A stretch of 64,000 nt of DNA from Winogradskya consettensis (GCF_018332715.1 NZ_BOQP01000003.1:1-64000); one strand, 5' to 3'. Shown: positions 26,823 through 36,560, counted from the stretch's first letter. Program-made: numbers and translations. The notes: generated by a model from the letters alone, not told the origin.

Positions 26823-28247
26823 ATGTCTGAGCTCAACGCCGAATCGACCGCATTCCGTGCAGCGCTGGACGTCGTCCGCGACGTAGACCCCCGCATCGCC
26901 GACGCGATCGCGAAGGAGCTGCACGACCAGCGCGAGTCCCTCAAACTGATCGCCTCCGAGAACTACGCGTCCCCCGCGGTGCTCCTCGCGATGGGCAACT
27001 GGCTCTCCGACAAGTACGCCGAGGGCACCATCGGCCGCCGTTTCTACGCCGGCTGCCAGAACGTCGACACCGTCGAGTCGATCGCCGTGGAGCACGCGAA
27101 GGCCCTGTTCGACGCGCCGTACGCGTACGTTCAGCCGCACTCCGGCATCGACGCCAACCTGGTCGCGTACTGGGCGATCCTGGCCGACCGGGTCGAGGTG
27201 CCGTACCTCAAGAAGTTCGAGAAGCGCCAGATCAACGACCTGACCGACGCCGAATGGGCCGAGCTGCGCGCCGCGTTCGGCAACCAGCGCATGCTGGGCA
27301 TGAGCCTGGACGCCGGCGGCCACCTCACCCACGGCTTCCGCCCGAACATCTCCGGCAAGATGTTCGACCAGCGCTCCTACGGCGTCGACGCGTCGACCGG
27401 CCAGATCGACTACGCCGCCCTGCGCGAGACCGCCAAGGAGTTCAAGCCCGCGGTCATCGTCGGCGGCTACTCCGCGTACCCCCGCAAGGTGAACTTCGCC
27501 ACGATGCGCGAGATCGCCGACGAGGTCGGCGCCACGTTCATGGTCGACATGGCCCACTTCGCCGGCCTGGTCGCGGGCAAGGTCTTCACGGGCGACTTCA
27601 ACCCGATCCCCCACGCCCACATCGTGACCACCACCACGCACAAGAGCCTCCGTGGCCCCCGCGGCGGTGCGGTCTTCGCCCAGCCCGAGCTGGCCGACCA
27701 GGTCGACCGCGGCTGCCCCATGGTCCTCGGCGGCCCCCTCGCCCACGTCATGGCCGCCAAGGCAATCGCCTTCGCCGAAGCCCGCCGCCCCGAATTCGCC
27801 GGCTACGCCCAGCGCATCGTCGACAACAGCCAGGCCCTCGCCACCGGCCTCCTCAACCGCGGAGCCACCCTGGTCAGCGGCGGCACCGACAACCACCTCG
27901 TCCTCGTCGACGTCGACAAATACGGCCTCACCGGCCGCCAGGCCGAGCAGGCACTGTTGGACAGCGGCATCGTCACCAACCGCAACTCCATCCCCCAGGA
28001 CCCCAACGGCGCCTGGTACACCTCCGGCATCCGAGTCGGCACCCCCGCCCTCACCTCCCGAGGCCTCGGCACCGCCGAAATGGACCAGATCGCAGACCTC
28101 ATGCACACGGTCCTGTCCAGCACCAAGCCCGGCGCCTCCAAGGCCAAATTCGACCTCGACCCGGCCATCGCCGACCGAGTCAGCAAGCAGGCCAACGAAA
28201 TGCTCGGCGCCTTCCCCCTCTACCCCAGCGTCGATCTCGGAATCTGA
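26823..28247 (+). CDS. glyA: Serine hydroxymethyltransferase
   Basis: 474 residues. PLP enzyme converting serine and tetrahydrofolate to glycine and methylene-THF in the cytoplasm. Landmarks: [57 protein letters not shown], and the PLP lysine in [14 protein letters not shown]. It carries the roughly 40-residue insertion ([18 protein letters not shown]) seen in a long-form actinobacterial GlyA branch, so it may be one of two glyA genes in the genome. GGGAGG lies six bases before ATG. Tandem palindromes upstream suggest regulated expression. Confidence 0.95.
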   Translation: MSELNAESTAFRAALDVVRDVDPRIADAIAKELHDQRESLKLIASENYASPAVLLAMGNWLSDKYAEGTIGRRFYAGCQNVDTVESIAVEHAKALFDAPYAYVQPHSGIDANLVAYWAILADRVEVPYLKKFEKRQINDLTDAEWAELRAAFGNQRMLGMSLDAGGHLTHGFRPNISGKMFDQRSYGVDASTGQIDYAALRETAKEFKPAVIVGGYSAYPRKVNFATMREIADEVGATFMVDMAHFAGLVAGKVFTGDFNPIPHAHIVTTTTHKSLRGPRGGAVFAQPELADQVDRGCPMVLGGPLAHVMAAKAIAFAEARRPEFAGYAQRIVDNSQALATGLLNRGATLVSGGTDNHLVLVDVDKYGLTGRQAEQALLDSGIVTNRNSIPQDPNGAWYTSGIRVGTPALTSRGLGTAEMDQIADLMHTVLSSTKPGASKAKFDLDPAIADRVSKQANEMLGAFPLYPSVDLGI

Positions 28248-28281
28248 AGCTCTAAAGGCATTAAAAGCTGAAGATGTCGTA

Positions 28282-28369
28282 GGTCCGTGCGGGGTACGGA
28301 CCGCAACTCCCGTCGAGGCCGGGCCCGGAGATCCAAGGAGCTGTCGCTCCAAAACGGATCCCCGGGCCC
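28282..28369 (+). terminator. Hairpin array downstream of glyA
   Basis: Three nested or adjacent stems follow glyA: GGTCCGT/ACGGACC (28282-28302), then a 14-base stem GGGCCCGGAGATCC pairing with 28356-28369 (one mismatch), which encloses a small stem GGAGC-TGTC-GCTCC (28337-28350). The large stem is followed by TTCCTTC. It most likely terminates glyA. The rest of 28248-28501 holds nothing else. Confidence 0.6.
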
Positions 28370-28501
28370 TTCCTTCTGCGTGCGCGCAAGACCAACTCCC
28401 CGCCCACTCCGATATCGCCCCTATCTGGAAATCCGACGGGCGGGAAACCGCCGGGACGCGATTACACTGAGTGCTGAATCCTATGCGGATCGGAGATCTC
28501 G

Positions 28502-28771
28502 ATGTCACGACCGTGGGAAGCCGACCCGAGCGCCCGATTGGTCCGACGCCTGGGTAAGTCGGCATTGGAACTGGGGGCGACCAGCGCGGGGCCCACCTGT
28601 CCTGATGTCTGGGAGCTGGAGAACGGCGACATAGCAGTGATCGGGCGTGAGCACACCGCCGACTACATGGGACGTCTGCCCGATGGAGTGGCGATCGGCT
28701 CGGATGAGCGCCTCGTAATAATTCCCCGCAGCATGTTGATCGCGGCTAAGCCTGACATCCCCGACGCCTAG
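28502..28771 (+). CDS. Small conserved-looking protein upstream of DUF6879 gene
   Basis: 89 residues: MSRPWEADPSARLVRRLGKS, then CPDVWELENGDIAVIGREHT and DERLVIIPRSMLIAAKPDIP. GGAG precedes ATG 28502. Small proteins with the pattern CPDxWEL-GDIAVIG occur just before DUF6879 genes in actinobacteria, often near XRE/DUF397 pairs, so it is probably part of that cassette. No function known to me. Base composition is a little less GC-rich than the sugar operons. Confidence 0.65.
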   Translation: MSRPWEADPSARLVRRLGKSALELGATSAGPTCPDVWELENGDIAVIGREHTADYMGRLPDGVAIGSDERLVIIPRSMLIAAKPDIPDA

Positions 28772-28780
28772 ACTGCGTCC

Positions 28781-29392
28781 ATGTCGCCGCTACTCGACGC
28801 TGTTGTCACAGAATATCTTCCGCTCGAGGAATACATCGCCGACTTCACGGTGGTCTCGGCTGATCTTGCCGGAGACATCTGGAAGTCCGAACGAGCGCAG
28901 CACTTTCGGGAACCCGGCAACAAGAGCTGGGAAGCATTCGTCGCAGGCCGGTGGGACGAAGCACTGGAGATCGCAGAAGCCGATCTTCCGAAGCTGGAGG
29001 CCTACTTTGCGGACCTTGCCCAGAGGAGGTCCCGCTTCTTTCGGGTGCGAGCGGTCGAGTCCCCGGTCAGCGAATACCTACGCTGGGAGCTGCACGTCCT
29101 TCGCGTCAGAGCCCAAGCCGGCGAACGAATAAGAATCGCCGATCCCGCCGTCACCGATCTCACCGAGGCGAAGTACGGCACCGTTCCCGAGCTTTTGATT
29201 CTGGGCGATGCGGCCGGTTATGTAGTCGACTATGGCGGCGATGGCGCGCCCCGCGGGGCGGCAAAGTTTGCTCAGCCCGCGGCGATCGCTCGATGCCGTG
29301 CAGCTCTCCAGGACATGTATGACAGCAGTGAAGAGTTCGAAGAGTTCTTTACCCGGGAGGTTGCTCCCACCAGCGAGTACGGCGACCGGTGA
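28781..29392 (+). CDS. DUF6879 family protein
   Basis: 203 residues. WKSERAQHFREPGNKSW, AGRWDEALEIAEAD, RVRAVESPVSEYLRWELHVL and TEAKYGTVPELLILGDAAGY are the recognisable DUF6879 blocks, an actinobacterial family of unknown biochemistry. The acidic C-terminus (SSEEFEEFFTREV) is conserved in the family. Nine bases separate it from the upstream small gene and it overlaps the downstream DUF6082 gene by four bases (GTGA), so the three form one operon. Confidence 0.75.
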   Translation: MSPLLDAVVTEYLPLEEYIADFTVVSADLAGDIWKSERAQHFREPGNKSWEAFVAGRWDEALEIAEADLPKLEAYFADLAQRRSRFFRVRAVESPVSEYLRWELHVLRVRAQAGERIRIADPAVTDLTEAKYGTVPELLILGDAAGYVVDYGGDGAPRGAAKFAQPAAIARCRAALQDMYDSSEEFEEFFTREVAPTSEYGDR

Positions 29393-30045
29393 ACCGCCCG
29401 GGCGCGATCGTCGGACGGTCATTGCGGGCCGCCATGCTGCGCTCCGCAACGCTGGTGCTGATCGTGCTCGCCCTCGGCGGTGTAGCCGTGTCCCTGCACA
29501 TGCAAAGACGCGAATCCAAGGCGGCTCGAGAGCAGTCGATCCGTGGGCTGCACACCGAACTGTTGCGCATGGCGCTCGACGACGAGACTTTCCTCGAGTG
29601 CTGGGGACCTATCGGGGACTCGGTCGACGTTGCCTGGTACCGGCAGCACATCTATCTCAACCTGATCGTGTCCCACTGGCAGATGATGTGGGAGATCGGT
29701 GCGCTCACCGAGGCGCATCTGCGGCTGACCGCAGCGGGACTGTTCGGCGGGCCGCTCGGGCGCCGTTACTGGGGTGAGGCACGTGATGCCCGGCGGACCG
29801 TTGAACAGGGGCGCCGTGCCCAGCACTTCTATTCCGTCGTGGACGACGAATACCAGGCAGCCTGCCGTCGATTGGAACAAGAGATTGCTGTCAGCCATGC
29901 CGAGGTCTCCAAGCCCGTGAATCGGACGGCCCGCGCCTCGGTGCATCCACGATCGTCGGTCCTGCAGAACGCGACGTGGATCGGAGTGGGCGCGGCCGCG
30001 GGCGTCATGGTGTCCCGGGTTCTCGGACGAAGATCTGTGCGTTAG
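29389..30045 (+). CDS. DUF6082 family membrane-anchored protein
   Basis: 218 residues from GTG 29389. One membrane helix at about 18-37 (ATLVLIVLALGGVAVSLHMQ) is followed by a cytoplasmic domain with the DUF6082 pattern: LHTELLRMALDDETFLECWG, then YLNLIVSHWQMMWEIGALTE and GRRYWGEAR. A second short hydrophobic stretch sits near the C-terminus (WIGVGAAAGVMVSRVL). Such proteins are restricted to actinobacteria, often multi-copy. Coupled to DUF6879 here. Function unknown. Confidence 0.7.
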   Translation: MNRPGAIVGRSLRAAMLRSATLVLIVLALGGVAVSLHMQRRESKAAREQSIRGLHTELLRMALDDETFLECWGPIGDSVDVAWYRQHIYLNLIVSHWQMMWEIGALTEAHLRLTAAGLFGGPLGRRYWGEARDARRTVEQGRRAQHFYSVVDDEYQAACRRLEQEIAVSHAEVSKPVNRTARASVHPRSSVLQNATWIGVGAAAGVMVSRVLGRRSVR

Positions 30046-30126
30046 ATCCTCCTCAGGATTCGGCCGGCCCAGCAGGCCGGAGCCGGTCATCGGGTCGAGC
30101 TAATCGAACCCCCCAGAACGTCCATC

Positions 30127-30149
30127 CCGGACTGACTGCCTCAGTCCGG
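30127..30149. terminator. Hairpin at convergent junction
   Basis: CCGGACTGA-CTGCC-TCAGTCCGG: 9-base perfect arms, overlapping the stop of the minus-strand lipoprotein and lying 82 bases past the DUF6082 stop. It probably ends transcription for one or both genes. Confidence 0.5.
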
Positions 30150-30647
30150 CACATAGGCGGTGCGGACCGGGACTACCTGGGCCTGCAGATCGAGCAATTC
30201 CCTGTTGCCGAGCGGCCGTGCCAGATTTAGCGTGGCAGTGCGGGTTGTGCCTTGCATGGTGCAAACCCCGCCGGAGGAATTGCGCTGCTCCAGAACGATC
30301 ACCACGACAACCGCGGCCGATTCCACAGCTTCACCCGCATAGTCGGCGCCACACGGCGTGCTCGCCGTCTCCCGCGCGCCGGTGAAAGTGACCGAGATCC
30401 GTGTCGTCGCCGGATCCGCCGTCGCCGACAGGAGGGCCGCACCGGTGATCGCGATCGGGGATGGCTGGCCAGGATAGGTCGCCAGAATTGACTTCGCCGC
30501 CTCGCGTTGCGCCGACCAGGTCTCGGCCGGGGAGAGCGCTCGGTCACCGATGCTCTCGTCCTCGGACCCGCAGCCGGACGTCAACGCCGTCACTGCCAGA
30601 ACGGCACACCACGCTTGCCCTGCGAAGAGGGTTGTCCTTGTCGTCAC
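30141..30647 (-). CDS. Small secreted lipoprotein of unknown function
   Basis: 168 residues. The N-terminus carries a hydrophobic segment and lipobox (VTALTSGCGSEDE), so the protein is membrane-anchored outside the cell. The mature domain is small and beta-rich (ITGAALLSATADPATTRISV, AAVVVVIVLEQRNSSGG) with two Cys residues that could form a disulfide. No family recognised. The gene lies six bases from the phosphoesterase gene on the same strand. Confidence 0.65.
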   Translation of the reverse strand: MTTRTTLFAGQAWCAVLAVTALTSGCGSEDESIGDRALSPAETWSAQREAAKSILATYPGQPSPIAITGAALLSATADPATTRISVTFTGARETASTPCGADYAGEAVESAAVVVVIVLEQRNSSGGVCTMQGTTRTATLNLARPLGNRELLDLQAQVVPVRTAYVPD

Positions 30648-30653
30648 GCCGAT

Positions 30654-31154
30654 CTAACGAGCCGGCAGATTGTGGAGTTCGACGTCGAGGAGGGCGCCTG
30701 ACTCGATCGTTGCGGTCATGTAGGTGCAGAAGGGCTGGCGGCGGCGGTCGGTGGGGCTGCCGGGGTTGAGGAGGCGGAGTCCTCGTGGGGTTTTGGTGTC
30801 CCAGGGGATGTGGGAGTGGCCGAAGATCAGGACGTCGATGTCCGGGAAGAGGGCGTCGCAGCGGGCGGGGCGGCCCTTCGCATCGCCGGTCTCATGGATG
30901 ACGGCCAGGCGGACGCCGTCGAGTTCTGCGCGGGCGATTTCTGGGAGGCGGGCGCGTAGTTCAGGGCCGTCGTTGTTGCCGTAGCAGGCGATCAAGCGCC
31001 GCGACCGGGCCTCGAAAGCGTCCAATGTCGCCACGTCCACCCAGTCGCCGGCGTGGATGACCACGTCCGCTGCGTCGATGGCTGACCAGAGTGCTGCCGG
31101 GAGGTCGCGCGCTCGCTTGGGGAGGTGGGTGTCGGTGGTGAGGGTCAGGCGCAT
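30654..31154 (-). CDS. YfcE/MJ0936-type metallophosphoesterase
   Basis: 166 residues. Metal ligands in order: TDTHLPKR (Asp, His), VVIHAGDWVD (Asp), CYGNNDGPE (Asn, Asp), VIHETGD (His), FGHSHIPWD (His-x-His), the calcineurin-like set for a two-metal phosphodiesterase. Its length fits the YfcE group, cytoplasmic enzymes with broad phosphodiesterase activity. Start ATG 31154. Natural substrate unknown. Confidence 0.85.
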   Translation of the reverse strand: MRLTLTTDTHLPKRARDLPAALWSAIDAADVVIHAGDWVDVATLDAFEARSRRLIACYGNNDGPELRARLPEIARAELDGVRLAVIHETGDAKGRPARCDALFPDIDVLIFGHSHIPWDTKTPRGLRLLNPGSPTDRRRQPFCTYMTATIESGALLDVELHNLPAR

Positions 31155-31446
31155 GCTGCCACTGTAGGACGGGGGTGCCCTAAAAGTCAGAAATGACCGT
31201 CCTGCTTGGAGCTGTGGATTCCGGCGCCAGGTTCCGGAACCGGAAATGCGTTATCAGGGCTTGCTCAGCGCCTCGCGATGTGCCGTGCCAGAGTCGGCGA
31301 AAAGCTTTGTTTCAGCAGCTCAGCAACGGTATGAGGTGGTGCCGGGAGCTCCCGCGACGCATCGAGATCAAGTTATGGATTAACCAGGTCGTCCCGGAGC
31401 GGCGGAACCGGTTCCGTGGGCTGCGCGTAACAGCGTGGCCGAACCT

Positions 31447-31475
31447 TTGACACATCGGCGTAACGAACTTAGCGT
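31447..31475 (+). promoter_or_regulatory. Promoter for secreted beta-helix protein 1
   Basis: TTGACA (31447-31452), a 17-base spacer and TAGCGT (31470-31475) give a strong housekeeping-type promoter, predicting a start near 31482 and a leader of about 109 bases before ATG 31591 (AAAGGAGAAG ribosome site). The remaining part of 31155-31446 shows no gene; short open frames there have no coding character. Confidence 0.6.
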
Positions 31476-31590
31476 CCACAGGAACCGGGTGAGCGCTCTC
31501 CGATGATCGTTTCCCCAAGGGCGAGAGCTCCCGGCCCCCGCTCGGCCGGATGCGTCCCCGCGCGTCCGTAACTCCGTAAAAGGAGAAGTC

Positions 31591-33798
31591 ATGACCGTCC
31601 CCACCACCATCCCCCGACCTCGCCGGCGGTGGCGCCTCGGCGCTGCCGGCGGCCTGGTTGTCGCGGTGGTCGCCGCATTCGGCGCTATGACCACACTGAG
31701 TGCGCACGCCGCTGAGACCCTGTTGTCCCAAGGGAAGCCCACCACCGCGTCGTCGTTCGAGAACGAGGGTGCGTTCCCCGCGGCCGCTGCGACCGACGGC
31801 AATACAGGTACGCGCTGGGCGTCCGCATTCGTCGACCCGAGCTGGCTGCAGGTCGACCTCGGTACGAGCTCGGCGATCAACCGCGTCGAGCTGAACTGGG
31901 AGGCCGCGTACGCGACGTCCTTCAAGATCCAGACCTCGGCGAACGGCAGCACCTGGTCCGACGCCACCGCGGCGATCTCGGGGCAGGCCGGTGTCCAGAG
32001 TGTCACCGTGAACGCGACCGCCCGCTACGTGCGCATGTACGGCACCTCGCGCGCCACGGCGTACGGTTACTCGCTCTGGGAATTCAAGGTTTTCGGTGGC
32101 ACCGCGACCGATCCGACCACGCCGCCGCCCACCGGGCCGACCGTGCCCCCAGGTGGCAGCCTCGGCGCGAACGTGATCGTCTTCGACCCGTCGCAGTCGG
32201 CGGCGTCGATTCAGAGCCAGGCTGACACGATCTTCCGTCAGCAGGAGTCGAACCAGTTCGGCACGCAGCGCTACGTGCTGGCGTTCAAGCCGGGCACCTA
32301 CAACGGCCTGAACATCCAGGTCGGCTTCTACACCTCGGTGCTGGGCCTTGGGCAGAACCCGCAGGACACCCGGATCAACGGTGACATCACCGTGGACGCG
32401 GGCTGGTTCCAGGGCAATGCGACGCAGAACTTCTGGCGCTCGGTTGAGAACCTGTCGCTCTACCCGGTTTCCGGGGCGGACCGGTGGGCCGTCTCGCAGG
32501 CCGCTCCGTTCCGGCGGATGGACATCCACGGCGACCTCAACCTCGCCCCCGCCGGGTACGGCTGGGCGTCTGGCGGCTACATCGCCGACTCGCGGATCAG
32601 CGGTTCCGAGCAGCAGTACTCGCAGCAGCAGTGGTTCACCCGTAACAGCACGATCGGTTCGTCGCTGAACGCGGTGTGGAACCAGACGTTCGTCGGTGTG
32701 CAGGGCGCTCCGGCAACCAGCTTCCCGAACCCGCCGTACACCACGATCGGCACCGCGCCGGTCATCCGGGAGAAGCCGTACCTGTTCCAGGCCGGCGGCG
32801 CCTACCAGGTGTTCGTGCCGAACCTGCAGACCAACGCCTCCGGGGTCACCTGGGCGAACGGCAACACGCCGGGCACCGCGCTGCCGCTGACGCAGTTCTA
32901 CGTCGCCAAGCCCGGTGACAGTGCCGCGACGATCAACCAGGCGCTGGCGCAGGGTCTCAACCTGCTCTTCCAGCCGGGTGTCTACCACGTCAACCAGACG
33001 ATCAACGTGACCCGGGCGAACACCGTCGTGCTCGGCCTCGGCTACGCGACGATCATCCCGGACGGCGGCGTCACGCCGATGCAGGTGGCCGATGTGGACG
33101 GCGTGAAGATCGCCGGTCTGCTCTTCGACGCCGGCACCACCAACTCGGCGAACCTGCTGGTCATCGGCCCGAACGGGAGCAGCGCGAACCACGGCGCCAA
33201 CCCGACGACCGTGCAGGACGTGTTCTTCCGGATCGGCGGCTCGATCGCCGGTAAGGCCACGAACAGCCTGCTGGTGAACAGCAACAACACGATCATCGAC
33301 CACATCTGGGCGTGGCGCGCCGACCACGGCAACGCCGGCACGTACGGCTGGACGATCAACACCGCCGACAGTGGCCTGATCGTGAACGGTCAGAACGTCA
33401 CCGCGTACGGCCTGTTCGTCGAGCACTACCAGAAGTACGAGGTGCAGTGGAACGGTAACGGCGGCCGCACGTACTTCCTGCAGAACGAGCAGCCGTACGA
33501 CCCGCCGAACAACGCCACCTGGCGCTCGGGTGCCAACGGCTACGCCGCGTACAAGGTCGCCGACTCGGTGACCAGCCACGAGGCGTGGGCGATGGGCAGC
33601 TACTGCTACTTCAACGTGAACCCGGCGGTGCACTCGGACCGCGGCTTCGAGGTTCCGGTGAACAGCGGCGTGAAGCTGCACAACGTGTTCACGGTGTCCC
33701 TGGGTGGCCAGGGCGTCATCGATCACGTCGTCAACAACACCGGCGGCCCTGCTCAGGGCACCGACACCGTTCCCGTGAACGTGGTCAACTTCCCCTGA
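31591..33798 (+). CDS. Secreted discoidin-plus-beta-helix protein (paralogue 1)
   Basis: 735 residues. A long signal sequence ends near TLSAHA (residue 33). Residues 40-165 are an F5/8 type C (CBM32-like) domain: AAATDGNTGTRWASAFVDPS, WLQVDLGTSSAINRVELNWE. A Thr/Pro linker leads to a right-handed beta-helix-like module (about 190-735) with [53 protein letters not shown] and [10 protein letters not shown]. The module is usually annotated only as coagulation-factor 5/8-type or, wrongly, adenylyl cyclase; spacing of acidic residues is reminiscent of GH87 alpha-1,3-glucanases. At two positions where the neighbouring paralogue has Asp-Asp this protein has Asn565-Asn566 and Gln601-Asn602. Confidence 0.75.
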   Translation: MTVPTTIPRPRRRWRLGAAGGLVVAVVAAFGAMTTLSAHAAETLLSQGKPTTASSFENEGAFPAAAATDGNTGTRWASAFVDPSWLQVDLGTSSAINRVELNWEAAYATSFKIQTSANGSTWSDATAAISGQAGVQSVTVNATARYVRMYGTSRATAYGYSLWEFKVFGGTATDPTTPPPTGPTVPPGGSLGANVIVFDPSQSAASIQSQADTIFRQQESNQFGTQRYVLAFKPGTYNGLNIQVGFYTSVLGLGQNPQDTRINGDITVDAGWFQGNATQNFWRSVENLSLYPVSGADRWAVSQAAPFRRMDIHGDLNLAPAGYGWASGGYIADSRISGSEQQYSQQQWFTRNSTIGSSLNAVWNQTFVGVQGAPATSFPNPPYTTIGTAPVIREKPYLFQAGGAYQVFVPNLQTNASGVTWANGNTPGTALPLTQFYVAKPGDSAATINQALAQGLNLLFQPGVYHVNQTINVTRANTVVLGLGYATIIPDGGVTPMQVADVDGVKIAGLLFDAGTTNSANLLVIGPNGSSANHGANPTTVQDVFFRIGGSIAGKATNSLLVNSNNTIIDHIWAWRADHGNAGTYGWTINTADSGLIVNGQNVTAYGLFVEHYQKYEVQWNGNGGRTYFLQNEQPYDPPNNATWRSGANGYAAYKVADSVTSHEAWAMGSYCYFNVNPAVHSDRGFEVPVNSGVKLHNVFTVSLGGQGVIDHVVNNTGGPAQGTDTVPVNVVNFP

Positions 33799-33823
33799 CG
33801 GAACCGATAACAGAAATACCGGG

Positions 33824-33859
33824 CTGCCCCGCGGACGGAAGTCTGCGGGGCAGTTTTCT
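33824..33859 (+). terminator. Intrinsic terminator between the two beta-helix genes
   Basis: CTGCCCCGCGGAC-GGAA-GTCTGCGGGGCAG: 13-base stem (one G-T pair), tetraloop, then TTTTCT. A textbook Rho-independent terminator 26 bases after the first beta-helix gene, so the second copy needs its own promoter. Confidence 0.9.
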
Positions 33860-33978
33860 ATGCACTTTGGCGACAAAACGACCGGTCACGAAGGAGAGCG
33901 TCCTAGCGTCGGACGTGGCCGCGGTGACGTTTCCCCGAACGCCCCGTGGCAAATCCCCCATCGCTAGGAGCAAACGCT

Positions 33979-35718
33979 GTGAAGAAGAAGCGCTTAGGCG
34001 CACTCGGAGCCGTGGTCGCCACAGTGGTCGGCGGCTACGCCGCGGTCACCGTGCTGCATGCGGACGCGGCCGAGCAGGACGTACAGGCCGGCGGCGATCT
34101 CGGCTCGAACGTGATCGTCTTCGACCCGTCGATGGCCGCCACGGACATCCAGGCGAAGGCCGACGAGATCTTCAAGAAGCAGGAATCGAACCAGTTCGGT
34201 ACGGACCGCTACGTGCTCGCCTTCGAGCCGGGCACGTACAACGGCCTGAACATCCAGGTCGGGTTCTACACGTCGGTGCTCGGTCTCGGGCAGAACCCCG
34301 ATGACGTCCAGATCAACGGCGACCTCACGGTTGACGCGGGCTGGTTCGACGGCAACGCCACCCAGAACTTCTGGCGGTCGGCGGAGAACCTGTCGATCAC
34401 CCCGGTGTCGGGCGCGGACCGCTGGGCGGTGGCGCAGGCCGCGCCGTTCCGCCGCATGGATGTGCACGGAGACCTCAACCTCGCACCCGACGGGTACGGC
34501 TGGGCGTCCGGCGGCTACATCGCCGACTCGCGGATCAGCGGGGCCCAGCAGCCGTACTCGCAGCAGCAGTGGTTCACCCGCAACAGTGAGATCAAGTCGA
34601 ACGAGAACGGCGTCTGGAACATGACGTTCTCGGGGGTGAAGGGCGCGCCGGCGCAGAGCTTCCCGAACCCGCCGTACACCGTGCTGCCGACCTCGCCGGT
34701 CACCCGCGAGAAGCCCTACCTCTACGACGGCGGCGTTTTCGTCCCCGACCTGGCGCACGACTCGTCCGGCGTGAGCTGGGCCAACGGCAACACGCCGGGT
34801 AAGAGCCTGCCGCTGAGCGAGTTCTACGTGGCGAAGCCGGGCGACTCGGCGGCCACCATCAACGCCGCGCTGGAGCAGGGCCTGAACCTGCTGCTCACCC
34901 CGGGCGTCTACCACGTCGACGACACGATCAAGGTGACGCGGCCGGACACGGTGGTGCTCGGCATCGGCTACGCCACGATCATCCCCGACGGCGGCGTGAC
35001 TCCGATGCAGGTCTCCGACGTGGACGGCGTGAAGATCGCCGGCGTGCTGTTCGACGCGGGCACCACGAACTCCGAGAACCTGCTCGTCATCGGCGAGGAC
35101 GGCGCCTCGGCCGACCACGCCGCCGACCCGGTTTCCGTGCAGGACGTGTTCTTCCGGATCGGTGGCGCCGGGCCGGGCAAGGCGACGAACAGCCTGCTGG
35201 TGAACAGCGACGACACGATCATCGACCACATCTGGGCGTGGCGTGCCGACCACGGCGCCGGCGCGGGCTGGACCGAGAACCCCGCCGACTCGGGCCTCAT
35301 CGTGAACGGCGACGACGTCACCGGGTACGGGCTCTTCGTCGAGCACTACCAGAAGGACAACGTCGTGTGGAACGGCGAGAACGGCCGCACGATCTTCCTG
35401 CAGAACGAGATGCCGTACGACCCGCCGAGCCAGGACGCCTGGCGCGCCGACGCCAAGGGATACGCGGCGTACAAGGTCGCGGACACCGTCAAGAACCACG
35501 AGGCGTGGGGCCTGGGCAGCTACTGCAACTTCACCGCCGACGAGAGCATCCACGCGGAGCACGGCTTCGAGGTGCCGGTGACCGACGGCGTCAAGCTGCA
35601 CGATCTGCTGACCGTGTCGCTCGGCGGCAAGGGCACGATCGACCATGTAGTCAACCAGACCGGCGGCGCCGCACAGGGTGCCGAGACCGTGCCGGTGAAC
35701 GTGGTCAGCTTCCCGTAG
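33979..35718 (+). CDS. Secreted beta-helix protein (paralogue 2, no discoidin domain)
   Basis: 579 residues from GTG 33979, with TAGGAG eight bases upstream. The signal sequence ([20 protein letters not shown]) ends near VLHADA. The rest is one beta-helix module closely similar to paralogue 1 ([43 protein letters not shown]). Acidic pairs Asp411-Asp412 and Asp445-Asp446 are present here. The N-terminal discoidin domain and linker are absent. Probably arose by tandem duplication; sequence has drifted enough that it is not recent. Likely extracellular glycan-degrading enzyme (inference); substrate unknown. Confidence 0.75.
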   Translation: MKKKRLGALGAVVATVVGGYAAVTVLHADAAEQDVQAGGDLGSNVIVFDPSMAATDIQAKADEIFKKQESNQFGTDRYVLAFEPGTYNGLNIQVGFYTSVLGLGQNPDDVQINGDLTVDAGWFDGNATQNFWRSAENLSITPVSGADRWAVAQAAPFRRMDVHGDLNLAPDGYGWASGGYIADSRISGAQQPYSQQQWFTRNSEIKSNENGVWNMTFSGVKGAPAQSFPNPPYTVLPTSPVTREKPYLYDGGVFVPDLAHDSSGVSWANGNTPGKSLPLSEFYVAKPGDSAATINAALEQGLNLLLTPGVYHVDDTIKVTRPDTVVLGIGYATIIPDGGVTPMQVSDVDGVKIAGVLFDAGTTNSENLLVIGEDGASADHAADPVSVQDVFFRIGGAGPGKATNSLLVNSDDTIIDHIWAWRADHGAGAGWTENPADSGLIVNGDDVTGYGLFVEHYQKDNVVWNGENGRTIFLQNEMPYDPPSQDAWRADAKGYAAYKVADTVKNHEAWGLGSYCNFTADESIHAEHGFEVPVTDGVKLHDLLTVSLGGKGTIDHVVNQTGGAAQGAETVPVNVVSFP

Positions 35719-36526
35719 CAGGCCGGATCTCCCCGGAACCGCGGGCGATCAGCGTTGTAGGGATGCTGATCGTCCGCGCTCCGGGCGTACCCCCATCGAT
35801 CTGCTCGAAGAGTGCCCCCGCAGCGGCCCGGCCTGTCGCGCCAGGATCCTGAGTCACCACGGTGACCGCGGGTTCGAGCAGGTCAGCCGCCGGAAAGTCA
35901 CCGAGCCCGACCAGCGCCACCCGGTCCCGCAGCCCACGCTCGCGCAGCGCCCGGACCACCTCGATCGTGACCGGCGTGCTCCCGGCGAGAATCGCGGTGG
36001 GCGGATCCGGCAGCGCGAACACCGCGTGAACCTCCTGCTCCACGAACGCAATTCGCCGGTGCCCGTGGTTCCTCAGATGGCGCATCCCCTGATCGATCCC
36101 GGCCTCACGGTCGATGACGACGCTCGGCAGGTCCACCACCGCCGAAGCCATCAGGATCACCCCGTCCACGTGCCGCCGGGCGAACGCCTCCACCAGGTCC
36201 TGCGCCCGCTGCGGGTCGTCGTCGGTGCTGCCACCGAGCACGTGTACGCCACGAGCGCGGGCCTCGTCCTCAACAGCGCGATGCACAGCCGCGGAGAACG
36301 GTCCGGCCAGGTCGGTGAGCAGGACCCCGATCATCCGGGTACGCCGATCGTTGCGCCGCAGCATGCTGGCACCGAGATTCGGCCGGTATCCCAGCGCGGC
36401 GACAGCCGCCCGCACCCGCGCGGCGAGCCCCGGGTCCACCGTGGTCTCGCCGTTCACCACCCGGGACACGGTTTTCAGGCTCACGCCCGCGTTCCGGGCG
36501 ACATCGTTCATGGTGGGCCGCCCCAC
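35705..36526 (-). CDS. LacI-family regulator with shortened effector domain
   Basis: 273 residues from GTG 36526 (GGAGG seven bases upstream). Helix-turn-helix and hinge are intact: [37 protein letters not shown]. The periplasmic-binding-like domain begins normally ([19 protein letters not shown]) but is about 60 residues shorter than the usual 330-340 total: from [16 protein letters not shown] it passes to [11 protein letters not shown] and then quickly to [13 protein letters not shown], missing much of the second lobe. The palindrome at 36561-36581 lies just upstream, between it and the ABC importer. It overlaps the convergent beta-helix gene by 14 bases. Effector binding may be altered. 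Confidence 0.8.
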   Translation of the reverse strand: MGRPTMNDVARNAGVSLKTVSRVVNGETTVDPGLAARVRAAVAALGYRPNLGASMLRRNDRRTRMIGVLLTDLAGPFSAAVHRAVEDEARARGVHVLGGSTDDDPQRAQDLVEAFARRHVDGVILMASAVVDLPSVVIDREAGIDQGMRHLRNHGHRRIAFVEQEVHAVFALPDPPTAILAGSTPVTIEVVRALRERGLRDRVALVGLGDFPAADLLEPAVTVVTQDPGATGRAAAGALFEQIDGGTPGARTISIPTTLIARGSGEIRPATGS

Positions 36527-36560
36527 GACAGACCTCCAAATGATCACTGTACGCAATCTG

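Noticed and set aside
31193..31450. Possible 85-residue plus-strand gene before the beta-helix protein
   Set aside because: No ribosome site, no family resemblance, and it overlaps a strong promoter at 31447-31475 for the next gene.
31591..35718. Adenylyl cyclase, a label often attached to homologues of the two beta-helix proteins
   Set aside because: No cyclase catalytic motifs; both proteins have secretion signals and a beta-helix pattern with a glycan-binding domain in one.
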